The translations under genes were made by a program, and so were the position numbers. From Saprospiraceae bacterium (GTDB lineage Bacteria; Bacteroidota; Bacteroidia; Chitinophagales; Saprospiraceae): a stretch of 8,356 nucleotides of DNA. Below the pieces are notes generated by a model. That model was given only the letters and a program-made list of their open reading frames with translations, searched no databases and was not told the origin of the DNA. The stretch's first letter is position 1; each line of letters starts with the position of its first letter. The stretch spans positions 1 through 8,356 of the forward strand of contig JAHDCE010000155.1 in assembly GCA_020630045.1 (NCBI GenBank), read 5' to 3'. Positions 1 through 7,272 of this stretch are shown piece after piece.

Positions 1-52
1 CTATTCCCAAAATAACGATTTGTCTTTCATACAAAAAATTTCGTGATAACAT

Positions 53-1228
53 CTAATAATCAAACTGCCCTTTTGAAGTGACAATAGTAACGCCTGATTT
101 TTCGGCGGACTCTACCCTACCGACAATTCGAGCATCCACTCCAAAAGAGTTTGATATATCAATTACGCTTTGCGCCAACCCTTCGTTCAAATATAATTCC
201 AATCTATGTCCCATATTAAAAACTTGATACATTTCCCGATCGGAAGTACCTGATTCTTTTTGAATCATTTTAAACAAATATGGAGTTTCAAAAAGGTCAT
301 CTTTAACTACCCGTATACCCGGATTTAAGAACTTGGACACTTTTGTCTGAGCTCCTCCTGAACAATGGATGATACCGTGAATTTGATTTTTGTCTAATGA
401 CAGTACCTTTTGTAAAATCGGAATGTATGTTCGAGTAGGTGATAAAATCAATTTACCGACAGTTGTCTCGACACCTCCTACTTCTATTGTTTCGGTTAAT
501 TTACGACTGCCTGAATAAATCACCTCTTTTGGTGTATTGGCATCAAAGCTATCCGGATAATTATTAGCATAAGAATGTGCTAATACATCATGACGAGCGG
601 AGGTCAGGCCATTGCTTCCCATTCCTCCGTTGTATCCTGTTTCGTAAGAGGCCAATCCATCGGACGCCAATCCAACGACCACATCTCCCGGACGAATATC
701 ATTAACGATCACATCTTTCCGCTTTAGGCGGGCAAAGGTGGTATATCCGACATCGATGGTACGTACAATGTCTCCGACATCGGCGGTTTCCCCTCCTGCG
801 AGGTGAATATTGCATCCATGTTTCCTGAGCATATCGGTAAATTCTACCGCCGCGTTGATAATGGTTGAAATCACCTCTCCCGGAATCAAGTTCTTATTCC
901 GGCCTATCGTAGAAGAAAGGATAATATCATCAATACAGCCTACGCAAGCCATATCGTCAATATTCATGACAATGGCATCTTGTGCTATGCCTTTCCAAAC
1001 CGACAAATCGCCTGTTTCTTTCCAATACAAATATGCAAGGCTGGTCTTTGTCCCTGCCGTATCGGCATGCATGACATTGCAATAAGCAGCGTCTCCCGCA
1101 ACGATGTCCGGTAATATCTTGCAGAACGCCTTCGGGTAAAGTCCTTTGTCCAAATGTTTGATGGCTTCATGAACTTCATCCTTAGTAGCGGAAACGCCCC
1201 TTAAATCATATCTCATTTTATCATCCAT
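53..1228 (-). CDS. purM: Phosphoribosylformylglycinamidine cyclo-ligase (AIR synthase), Bacteroidota long form
   Basis: The product closes FGAM to aminoimidazole ribonucleotide using ATP, the fifth step of cytosolic purine synthesis. At 391 residues it is longer than the roughly 345-residue E. coli enzyme but the usual size for the Bacteroidota form. Visible PurM landmarks are DTAGTKTSLA (56-65, the counterpart of DGVGTK), the GIAQDAIVMNIDDM stretch (80-93), GGETAD (145-150), GDVVVGLASDG (181-191), HCSGGAQTK (288-296) and EMYQVFNMG (332-340, the counterpart of MYRTFNCG). The ATG at 1228 gives the N-terminus MDDKMRYDLRGVSA, which leads directly into the conserved RGVSA block. An alternative ATG lies four codons in. 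The gene ends in TAG. It is transcribed divergently from the plug gene and has its own predicted -7 box and a large palindrome upstream. The family call is firm. Because many bases differ from classical PurM, the exact activity rests on homology. Confidence 0.93.
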   Translation of the reverse strand: MDDKMRYDLRGVSATKDEVHEAIKHLDKGLYPKAFCKILPDIVAGDAAYCNVMHADTAGTKTSLAYLYWKETGDLSVWKGIAQDAIVMNIDDMACVGCIDDIILSSTIGRNKNLIPGEVISTIINAAVEFTDMLRKHGCNIHLAGGETADVGDIVRTIDVGYTTFARLKRKDVIVNDIRPGDVVVGLASDGLASYETGYNGGMGSNGLTSARHDVLAHSYANNYPDSFDANTPKEVIYSGSRKLTETIEVGGVETTVGKLILSPTRTYIPILQKVLSLDKNQIHGIIHCSGGAQTKVSKFLNPGIRVVKDDLFETPYLFKMIQKESGTSDREMYQVFNMGHRLELYLNEGLAQSVIDISNSFGVDARIVGRVESAEKSGVTIVTSKGQFDY

Positions 1229-1255
1229 ACAAGATTCGTTTTGACTGTTTTCCGA

Positions 1256-1293
1256 TGAATTTGTTTATCAATGATAATTGATAAACAAATTCA
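1256..1293. repeat. Perfect 17-bp-arm palindrome with GATA loop upstream of purM
   Basis: The left arm TGAATTTGTTTATCAAT (1256-1272) and right arm ATTGATAAACAAATTCA (1277-1293) are exact reverse complements around a 4-base GATA spacer. The element sits 28 to 65 bases upstream of the purM ATG and begins where transcription from the TACCTTTG box should start. It could be an operator for a dimeric repressor or a stem-loop at the extreme 5' end of the purM mRNA. On the minus strand the right arm is not followed by a U-run, so it does not look like a terminator. Confidence 0.85.
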
Positions 1294-1296
1294 ATA

Positions 1297-1304
1297 CAAA
1301 GGTA
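1297..1304 (-). promoter_or_regulatory. Predicted Bacteroidota -7 promoter box for purM
   Basis: On the minus strand this reads TACCTTTG, an exact match to the Bacteroidota -7 consensus TAnnTTTG. It lies about 70 bp upstream of the purM ATG. No clear TTG is seen at the expected -33 distance, where the sequence is A-rich (AAAAGG). A start site 4 to 6 bases downstream would fall at about 1291-1293, the edge of the adjacent palindrome. This is a motif match only. Confidence 0.45.
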
Positions 1305-1368
1305 GCAGATTAAATAGGCTATCCTTTTGGAATTTGCCCCCTTCCTTGTTAAAGTTATTTTAAGCGTT

Positions 1369-1402
1369 GACGAAATTCAAATTCAATTCCAGTAATTTCG
1401 TC
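1369..1402. repeat. 9-bp inverted repeat in the purM/plug spacer
   Basis: GACGAAATT (1369-1377) and AATTTCGTC (1394-1402) are perfect reverse complements separated by 16 bases that contain AAATTC/AATTCC direct repeats. It lies about 120 to 155 bases upstream of the plug start. It could be a protein-binding site or a weak RNA stem; nothing in the sequence decides between them. Confidence 0.5.
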
Positions 1403-1418
1403 TTTATTATGAACTTAC

Positions 1419-1496
1419 TCTCGAAATATACTCGAAACTAAGTGGTTTATATTTATTTGCATAACTGCAATTCTTTTACTCCGCGTCATTTCGAGA
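1419..1496. repeat. TCTCGAAAT repeats upstream of the plug gene
   Basis: TCTCGAAAT (1419-1427) is followed by a near copy, ACTCGAAAC (1430-1438), spaced 11 bases start to start, about one DNA helical turn. An exact inverted copy, ATTTCGAGA (1488-1496), lies 28 bases before the ATG of the plug gene. The helical spacing and position suggest a possible regulator site for the plug promoter, but the sequence is AT-rich and chance cannot be excluded. I saw no good TTG/TAnnTTTG pair on the plus strand in this spacer. Confidence 0.4.
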
Positions 1497-1523
1497 ATAT
1501 CATTCAATGTAATTTGAAAGAAC

Positions 1524-2822
1524 ATGATGATTCGATTTTTATTCCCCCTCTGCATAATCTTATTTTCCGGCATCCATCTTTTTGCACAAGATGATGATGA
1601 CTATGTAGATGAGGATTATTTCCGCTATGAGGACCGAGTTTACAAAGAGAATATCAAAGCCGTCCGGTTTCACATACGGGGAGCGGAGATGAGTATGCCA
1701 ATGGTAGATTTAGGAGGAGGCGCCCAGTTAGTTTTGGATTTTGATGATTTGGAAGCTGATGGCAAATCATATTATTACACGATCGTTCATTGTAATAAAG
1801 ATTGGACGCCTTCTGACGGGATTTCTGATATGGAATATATAGATGGTTTCACAGAAGAGGAAATCCGGAATATTGAATTCTCGAATATCACCCAACAGGA
1901 CTACACCCATTACCGTTTATTCCTTCCCAATAATGACATGAAGTTCACGAAGTCCGGCAATTATTTGCTAAAGGTGTATACGGATGAAGGAGAAGAGGAT
2001 TTGGCATTCACCAAACGCTTTGTCGTGGTTGACACCAAAATCAGAATCATGTCGGAAGTGAACCGAGCCTACAGCCTTGGTCAAATGCATACCCATCAAG
2101 AACTGGATTTTATTATTGACCATAAAGGATTGGTAATTTCGAATCCCAAACAGGAGGTATCCGTCTCTGTGTTGCAGAATGGAAATTGGATGACTGCCAT
2201 GCAAGACATCCAACCTTTATTTATCAGGAGCGAGCGTTTGGAATATGATTATCAGGGAAAAATCACATTTCCGGGAATGAAGGAGTATCGCTTGCTTGAT
2301 ATGCGTAGTATGCGTCACAGGGGTCGGAAAGTCGCAGATATTTACGACATGACAGACTATTATGCCGTTGAATTAGAAAGGGAGCAAATCAGGATTGATT
2401 ATCCCTATTTGACGGAGATAGATATGAATGGAAATTTCATTATCGACAACCTTGACGATGATGATCCCGATTTGGACGGGGATTATGCCGAGGTGACATT
2501 CCAACTAGAAAAACGGTTCCCTTTTGACAATGGCCATGTTTATGTTTTTGGCGGGTTGACCCACTGGCAACTGGACGAGGAGTTTCGGATGGAATTCAAT
2601 GAAGACGAGCAGGCTTATATGACGACGGCATACCTAAAACAAGGGTTTTATAATTACATGTATGTTTATGTGCCTAAAGGAACCGAGGAGATTAGTTATG
2701 AAGAGACGGAAGGCAATTTTCATGAAACAGAAAACAACTATACCATTATTGTCTACTATCGTCCATTCGGAGGGCGATACGATCAAGTCATTGGAGCCCA
2801 AACTTTAAATTCGAATAATTAA
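1524..2822 (+). CDS. DUF5103 protein, type IX secretion system plug protein
   Basis: A 432-residue exported protein. Residues 1-21 form a signal peptide (a hydrophobic run after MMIR, ending ...HLFA before QDDDD), followed by a very acidic mature N-terminus. DUF5103 hallmarks seen are HCNKDWTPS (89-97), an NGNFIIDN-acidic linker into a second beta-rich domain (302-327) and a C-terminal EGNFHETENNYTIIVYYRPFGGRYDQVIG-type ending (396-424). In Flavobacterium johnsoniae the DUF5103 'Plug' protein closes the periplasmic side of the SprA translocon when no PorV-substrate complex is loaded, so a periplasmic gatekeeper role is inferred here. There is no T9SS C-terminal sorting domain, as expected for a machinery protein. 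Two consecutive ATGs make the start uncertain by one codon. The next gene downstream encodes DUF2851 and is not a known T9SS part. Confidence 0.85.
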   Translation: MMIRFLFPLCIILFSGIHLFAQDDDDYVDEDYFRYEDRVYKENIKAVRFHIRGAEMSMPMVDLGGGAQLVLDFDDLEADGKSYYYTIVHCNKDWTPSDGISDMEYIDGFTEEEIRNIEFSNITQQDYTHYRLFLPNNDMKFTKSGNYLLKVYTDEGEEDLAFTKRFVVVDTKIRIMSEVNRAYSLGQMHTHQELDFIIDHKGLVISNPKQEVSVSVLQNGNWMTAMQDIQPLFIRSERLEYDYQGKITFPGMKEYRLLDMRSMRHRGRKVADIYDMTDYYAVELEREQIRIDYPYLTEIDMNGNFIIDNLDDDDPDLDGDYAEVTFQLEKRFPFDNGHVYVFGGLTHWQLDEEFRMEFNEDEQAYMTTAYLKQGFYNYMYVYVPKGTEEISYEETEGNFHETENNYTIIVYYRPFGGRYDQVIGAQTLNSNN

Positions 2823-2824
2823 TT

Positions 2825-2839
2825 AGTACACACTGTACT
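2825..2839. repeat. AGTACA-CAC-TGTACT palindrome just after the plug stop
   Basis: Six-base perfect arms around a 3-base centre begin three bases after the plug TAA. This is too short, and lacks the U-run, for an intrinsic terminator. Such a dyad could be a protein-binding site for the following gene, which starts 94 bases further on. The 110-bp spacer also holds CCCC-GTAA-GGGG (2855-2866) and no recognised promoter. Confidence 0.35.
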
Positions 2840-2932
2840 TAGTAGAATCTTATTCCCCGTAAGGGGTAACAAAAAACATGATTCGGACACTTGGATGTGA
2901 GCGTATGCCCATAACACCTTTATCCAATTGTC

Positions 2933-4213
2933 ATGAAAGAAGAATTGCTCCATTTCGTTTGGAAAACCAAACGCTTTGACTTTCGTCATTTAACATCTAC
3001 TACGGGACAACCTATTTCTATTTTACAGTTCGGGCATTTGAATCCGAATGCAGGTCCGGATTTTTTAGAAGGCCGTATCAAAATCGGAAAAATGGAATGG
3101 GCCGGACATATCGAAATGCATCTTAAATCGTCCGATTGGTACAAGCACGGTCATCAAGAAGACCGGAAATATGACAACGTCATATTGCATGTGGTTTGGG
3201 AAGAAGATGTCCCCGTTTTTTCCAAGGTTCAACAACGCATTCCTTGTCTTGAACTAAAGGGGCGAATTCCTAAACAACTGATTCTCCATTATCGTCAATT
3301 GATTGCTTCTAGGCATCGGATTCCATGCGAGGGACTTTTCGCTACCATACCGGACAGTATTAAATTCATGTCACTGGAATCTTTGGCCGTGGAGCGGTTA
3401 CAGGTCAAGTCGAGCACAATAGCCCAGCTTCCGGAGATGGTGGATGGAGACATAGCGTCTGCCTTTTACAAGCACTTGGCTTCGTCCTTCGGGTTGAAGG
3501 TCAATACTCTTCCTTTCGAATTGTTAGCGGCGTCCTTGCCACTTTCGATTATTGGAAAACATAGAGGTTCGGCGTTGCAATGTTCGGCTTTATTTCATGG
3601 TCAGGCCGGTTTTTTAGCCAGAACCTTCAAGGAAGATTATCCTAGTCAATTGAAAAGGGAATATTCCTTTTTAAAAAGTAAATACGACTTGACTCCGATA
3701 GACATCAAACATTGGAAATTCCTAAGGATGCGTCCTGCCGGATTCCCGACCTTACGTGTAGCGATGTTGGCCACATTATACCATACCAGAGATCGTCTCT
3801 TCAGTCAAATCATGTATGCTAAGAGCGTCCGAGAAGTCAGGGAACTATTCATGCTGGAATTGCCGATTTATTGGAACAACCATTATCTATTCGACAAACC
3901 TTCCAGTCCTAAGAGTAAGTCATTGGGAGATCAAACTTTTCGGCAAATACTCCTCAACTCGATTATCCCCTTCATGTTCTATTATGGCAAATGGAAAGGT
4001 GCTTCTTCCTATTGTGAAAAGGCATTGGATTGGATGGCCTCCATGCCTGTCGAAAACAACAAAATCACAAGGATGTGGAAAGATTTGGGATTGAAGTCGG
4101 AAAACGGCTTGCAAGGGCAAGCTTTGATTCATTTGAAAAAATCATATTGTGATAAGAAACGCTGTGCGGATTGTAAAATGGGGGGCTATCTATTAACGAA
4201 TAATCATTCATAA
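2933..4213 (+). CDS. DUF2851 family protein, function unknown
   Basis: A 426-residue soluble protein with no signal peptide or membrane segment, recognised as DUF2851, a family common in Bacteroidota. Its conserved core is in the first 90 residues: NPNAGPDF (37-44), WAGHIEMH (56-63), SDWYKHGH (67-74) and YDNVILHVVWE (80-90). Acidic, His and Lys residues set on beta-strand-like segments resemble a metal-dependent nuclease core (D43, E61, H63), but that is inference. The C-terminus carries a cysteine cluster C406-x4-C411-x2-C414 that may bind zinc or an Fe-S cluster. The ATG at 2933 is the only in-frame start before an upstream in-frame stop. It lacks a clear ribosome-binding sequence, which is normal for the phylum. 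It ends 73 bases before the convergent foldase gene, with a terminator between them. No biological role is assigned. Confidence 0.85.
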   Translation: MKEELLHFVWKTKRFDFRHLTSTTGQPISILQFGHLNPNAGPDFLEGRIKIGKMEWAGHIEMHLKSSDWYKHGHQEDRKYDNVILHVVWEEDVPVFSKVQQRIPCLELKGRIPKQLILHYRQLIASRHRIPCEGLFATIPDSIKFMSLESLAVERLQVKSSTIAQLPEMVDGDIASAFYKHLASSFGLKVNTLPFELLAASLPLSIIGKHRGSALQCSALFHGQAGFLARTFKEDYPSQLKREYSFLKSKYDLTPIDIKHWKFLRMRPAGFPTLRVAMLATLYHTRDRLFSQIMYAKSVREVRELFMLELPIYWNNHYLFDKPSSPKSKSLGDQTFRQILLNSIIPFMFYYGKWKGASSYCEKALDWMASMPVENNKITRMWKDLGLKSENGLQGQALIHLKKSYCDKKRCADCKMGGYLLTNNHS

Positions 4214-4225
4214 AACCACTACAAA

Positions 4226-4259
4226 AAAACACCCCGACGCTAAAGCGTCGGGGTGTTTT
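4226..4259. terminator. Bidirectional intrinsic terminator between convergent genes
   Basis: A perfect 15-bp stem (4226-4240 paired with 4245-4259, core CACCCCGACGC/GCGTCGGGGTG) closes on a TAAA loop. Read on the plus strand it ends in TTTT, 46 bases after the DUF2851 stop. Read on the minus strand it ends in seven Ts, 27 bases after the foldase stop, so it should be stronger for the minus-strand transcript. The GC-rich stem in AT-rich flanks and its place between convergent stops make the call firm. Confidence 0.95.
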
Positions 4260-4286
4260 GCATATACTAATCGACCGTGGTTACGA

Positions 4287-6413
4287 TTAGAAGAATTTGC
4301 TTCTTCCATCTTCAACCTTAGCGCCTTCGACAAGGGCCGGCATCAATCGTCCTTGTACTTGTTGACGTTGTGACCGAGACAATGACGACCTAAGAGAAGG
4401 AATATTCGTAGGAGCCGTAGCATCCGTTTTATTAATCATTTGTACAACATATACTCCACCGTTACCGGCAATCGGCTTGCTGTATTTTCCGTTTTCTAAG
4501 GAGAACAAATTACCGATGACCTTTGGCTCTTGTGTGTTGAGTTGAGCAATGACCGGGTTATTAAAGCTTGCAAAAGCTGTATCCACTTCAAGTTCATCAT
4601 AAGCGGCTACCACTCCCGTGAATCCGTTGATATCTTTTGGCAATTTTTCCAAAATCATATCACCTTTCTTCTTGGTCATGACCAATGCATTTCCTTGCTT
4701 TTTGAATGCGTCCACAGTTGGAACGCCCGCTTTTACTACAGAATTCAAACCGGCAACGACGTATTTGTTTTCATAGAAAAGTACCTCATCTGAAAAGCGA
4801 TAGATTTCAGGTGAAACTCCACCGACTTTCGCTTCGTCAGAAATCGCCCATTTGACCATTTGGCGAGAAGATTCACCCGCTCCCAAACCAGTGATGAAAA
4901 ATGCGTTTTCATCCAATGGTGACGTTGTATTCACAGTCATTGAAGTATCACCTTCAATGGCTGTTTTCATCGCTTCAAGAGTACGGTGTTTTTTAGCGAA
5001 CAAGGTCGCTTTGGACAACATGGATTTTTGAGTTTCCTTACTAGGAATGATGTCACGTTGTAAATAAGCTACTTGTACACCTTGTTTACCCGAAGACTTG
5101 GTTTCAGTTACTTCGACAATATGTAATCCGAACTGGCTTTCTACCGTATAAAGTTTTCCTTTTTCCGCCTCGTAAAGCGTCAGGTCACTTACTTCCTTAA
5201 CCCATTTCCCAGGGCCATACATACCGAATTCACCACCATTGTTTTTATTGCTGTTATCAACACTGTAACGAAGTACCATTTCGTCAAATGTAGCCTGCTT
5301 GTTTTCAATAGAATCGACGATGCTCTTGGCAAGTGTCTGGGCGGCTAAAGCATCCTGTGGGTTAATTTCCAATAGGATGTGTCGAGAATTGACGGAATCA
5401 CGAATCACTTTTCGATCAAGGAGTCTAGCAACTTTATATTGACTACCTTCTAGGTATGGGCCATAGGTCGTTCCTACCTCTCCATTGAACAAGAAATCGC
5501 TAGCGCCATCACTACCCACTTGGTCTTTGGTATAATAAGCTTTGTCATATATTCCTTGGTTGGATTCGACAAACAACTTATAGCTGTTGCTATCTTCTTT
5601 TCTCATTTCAGGAAGAAGATTCGTCAATTCTTTTTCCCATTTAGCGGAATCCTTTTCTGTTGGATAAACATCGAATTCGATATAATCCAATATGTAGGTA
5701 GGCTTATCAAGTTCCAAAGACTTGGCATTCTCGTTGATATAAGCTTTGTAATCATCATCCGTCAAATTCACTTCGTTGTTGTCAATCACATCATAAGGAA
5801 TGTGGACATAGGCATATTGAGCGGTACCATTGGACTCACCGTGAGACATTTCTGCCAACCAAGTAGGTGTGTAAATGGATTTTGATACCAAATCAAAGAC
5901 ACGTCTTTGAACTTGGTCTTTTACGACTCTTACTTTTTCTTCTTCCCAGAATGGGGCGAATTCAGGATTCAATTTCTCCGTCCTTTCCAACTCTTTGATT
6001 TGATTCAACTGTTCGGTATCCGGCAATTGACGGAATTGTTGGTTCGGGAAGTCCCTGATGATAATCGGGCTATAATTCGGCCCATAAACCAAAGATTCCA
6101 ATTCTTCATCGGTAACGTTCAGTCCTAGCTTTTCGGCTTGGTTGTCAATGATGGTTTCACTAACCAATGTGCTCCACATTTGAGCTTGTCTTGCATAGTG
6201 GGTTCCTTGTTTGCCAAAACGCAAGTCGGTTTTACGTTGGAAATCTTGAACAGAAATTTCTTTTCCATCAATGGTACCGACACTTTGATCGGGACCTCCG
6301 AACATACTGTTATTTCCACTCATCATATCCATCAAAATGAAGGAGGCCATACCAATTCCTAGTAAAATGATGACCAGCCACATGTTGTTCCGGATTGTTC
6401 CTATTAATGCCAT
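4287..6413 (-). CDS. PpiD/SurA-like membrane-anchored peptidylprolyl isomerase (parvulin family)
   Basis: A 708-residue periplasmic folding factor held by one N-terminal membrane helix (about 11-31, after the short cytoplasmic MALIGTIRNN). A SurA/PpiD-type N-terminal chaperone domain follows (about 42-190, including VGTIDGKEISVQDFQRK). The single clear parvulin domain is at about 339-438, with SRHILLEI (343-350), RYSVDNSNKNNGGEFGMYG (382-400) and the closing FGLHIVEV (428-435). Residues about 560-665 end in NGKYSKPIAGNGGVYVVQMI, which looks like the tail of a second, degenerate parvulin fold. The architecture matches PpiD, which assists newly exported proteins near the Sec translocon and may not be an active isomerase in every species. 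The length is typical for Bacteroidota homologues and somewhat longer than E. coli PpiD (623). It is monocistronic by layout: 156 bp upstream gap and a strong terminator downstream. I leave the symbol blank because ppiD orthology is uncertain. Confidence 0.9.
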   Translation of the reverse strand: MALIGTIRNNMWLVIILLGIGMASFILMDMMSGNNSMFGGPDQSVGTIDGKEISVQDFQRKTDLRFGKQGTHYARQAQMWSTLVSETIIDNQAEKLGLNVTDEELESLVYGPNYSPIIIRDFPNQQFRQLPDTEQLNQIKELERTEKLNPEFAPFWEEEKVRVVKDQVQRRVFDLVSKSIYTPTWLAEMSHGESNGTAQYAYVHIPYDVIDNNEVNLTDDDYKAYINENAKSLELDKPTYILDYIEFDVYPTEKDSAKWEKELTNLLPEMRKEDSNSYKLFVESNQGIYDKAYYTKDQVGSDGASDFLFNGEVGTTYGPYLEGSQYKVARLLDRKVIRDSVNSRHILLEINPQDALAAQTLAKSIVDSIENKQATFDEMVLRYSVDNSNKNNGGEFGMYGPGKWVKEVSDLTLYEAEKGKLYTVESQFGLHIVEVTETKSSGKQGVQVAYLQRDIIPSKETQKSMLSKATLFAKKHRTLEAMKTAIEGDTSMTVNTTSPLDENAFFITGLGAGESSRQMVKWAISDEAKVGGVSPEIYRFSDEVLFYENKYVVAGLNSVVKAGVPTVDAFKKQGNALVMTKKKGDMILEKLPKDINGFTGVVAAYDELEVDTAFASFNNPVIAQLNTQEPKVIGNLFSLENGKYSKPIAGNGGVYVVQMINKTDATAPTNIPSLRSSLSRSQRQQVQGRLMPALVEGAKVEDGRSKFF

Positions 6414-6469
6414 TTTTAATAATTAGGTTTTAAATTGCCTTAACAAATTGAAAGCCAAAGCCTTGCGAG

Positions 6470-6549
6470 CTATTGAATTTGAAACGGGTTTCTTTTTGAG
6501 AAAATCTCTGCAAAGAAACGGCTTTAGATTCAAAAAATCAAATGAATAG
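6470..6549. repeat. Foldable nested inverted repeats in the rsmI/foldase gap
   Basis: The 156-bp gap (6414-6569) holds nested complementarity. CTATT..ATTTG (6470-6481) pairs with CAAAT..AATAG (6539-6549) in two 5-bp blocks. Inside it GTTTCTTT (6488-6495) pairs exactly with AAAGAAAC (6512-6519), capped by GAGA-AAA-TCTC (6498-6508). A tandem AAAGCC (6451-6462) could alternatively pair with GGCTTT (6520-6525). In the minus direction it lies after rsmI and in the leader of the foldase gene. No U-run follows the inner hairpin, so it is a poor terminator. A leader structure or mRNA 3' end are both possible. Confidence 0.4.
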
Positions 6550-6569
6550 GCGGTCTCCCGAACGCATTT

Positions 6570-7262
6570 TCAGGCTTTATCCGCTTTGTTTTTAGTAGGT
6601 GTATGTCCGGCTACCACAACAACCAGTTCTCCTTTGACTTTTTTTCCTTTGAAGGCATCGACCAATTTAGCCAAAGGAAGCGTGACGATTTCTTCATGAA
6701 GTTTGGATATTTCGCGGGCGACGCATGCCAGTCGATCTCCTCCGCAGATTTCGGACAATTGTTCCAAAGTTTTCTGAATACGGTGCGGTGATTCGTAAAG
6801 CACAAAGGTATTTGGAAGAGCCGCCAGAAAATCCAATCTGGTCTTTTTGCCTTTCTTGTGGGGAAGAAATCCTTCAAAATAGAATTTATCGCATGGGATA
6901 CCGGAGGCGACAAGGGCCGGGACAAACGCGGTGGCTCCGGGAAGCGGAACGACTTTCACTCCTTGTCTGACGCAAGATCGAACCAATAAAAATCCGGGGT
7001 CGGAAATCCCTGGCGTTCCGGCATCAGTCACTAGAGCAAAGGAAGCTCCCGTTTCCAGTCTTGCCAACAGGTCTTCTTGAATTTTGTGTTCGTTGTGAAT
7101 ATGGTAAGACCGAAGAGGGGTGTCTATTTCAAAATGTGTCAATAATTTTTTTGTCGTCCTTGTATCTTCCGCCAATATCAAGTCTACTTCTTTGAGTAAA
7201 CGAATCGCCCTGAGGGTAATGTCCTCGAGGTTTCCGACGGGAGTGGGAATCAGGTACAACAT
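6570..7262 (-). CDS. rsmI: 16S rRNA (cytidine(1402)-2'-O)-methyltransferase
   Basis: RsmI uses S-adenosylmethionine to 2'-O-methylate C1402 in the ribosomal decoding centre. Tetrapyrrole-methylase fold motifs appear in order: YLIPTPVGNLEDIT (3-16), AEDTRTTKKLL (31-41), VTDAGTPGISDPG (78-90, the SAM-site loop), PLPGATAF (106-113), FEGFLP (129-134), LYESPHR (155-161), REISKLHEE (183-191) and GELVVVVAG (211-219). At 230 residues it lacks the C-terminal extension of the 286-residue E. coli enzyme, as is usual in Bacteroidota, and ends in a Lys-rich tail. The ATG at 7262 begins 10 bases after the purS stop, so it is probably co-transcribed with pssA-purS. A 156-bp gap separates it from the foldase gene. 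Confidence 0.95.
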   Translation of the reverse strand: MLYLIPTPVGNLEDITLRAIRLLKEVDLILAEDTRTTKKLLTHFEIDTPLRSYHIHNEHKIQEDLLARLETGASFALVTDAGTPGISDPGFLLVRSCVRQGVKVVPLPGATAFVPALVASGIPCDKFYFEGFLPHKKGKKTRLDFLAALPNTFVLYESPHRIQKTLEQLSEICGGDRLACVAREISKLHEEIVTLPLAKLVDAFKGKKVKGELVVVVAGHTPTKNKADKA

Positions 7263-7272
7263 AACCGGGGAA

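Noticed and set aside
1..52. Minus-strand frame starting ATG at 52, directly after the purM stop, reading MLSRNFLYERQIVILG and open to the window edge
   Set aside because: Only 17 codons are visible, the residues match nothing I recognise (not the start of prfA, a neighbour I would have expected), and an overlapping short frame ends in TAG at 1-3. Too little to call a gene.
810..1085. Plus-strand open frame antisense to purM
   Set aside because: Shadow of a confident conserved gene; no promoter or protein-like signature.
2855..2866. CCCC-GTAA-GGGG hairpin after the plug gene as a terminator
   Set aside because: Only four stem pairs, followed by an A-run and not a T-run on the plus strand.
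6551..6569. Terminator directly after rsmI (CGG-GAGA-CCG, then a T-run on the minus strand)
   Set aside because: The stem is only three pairs and the T-run starts more than 10 bases away, so it does not meet the intrinsic terminator pattern.
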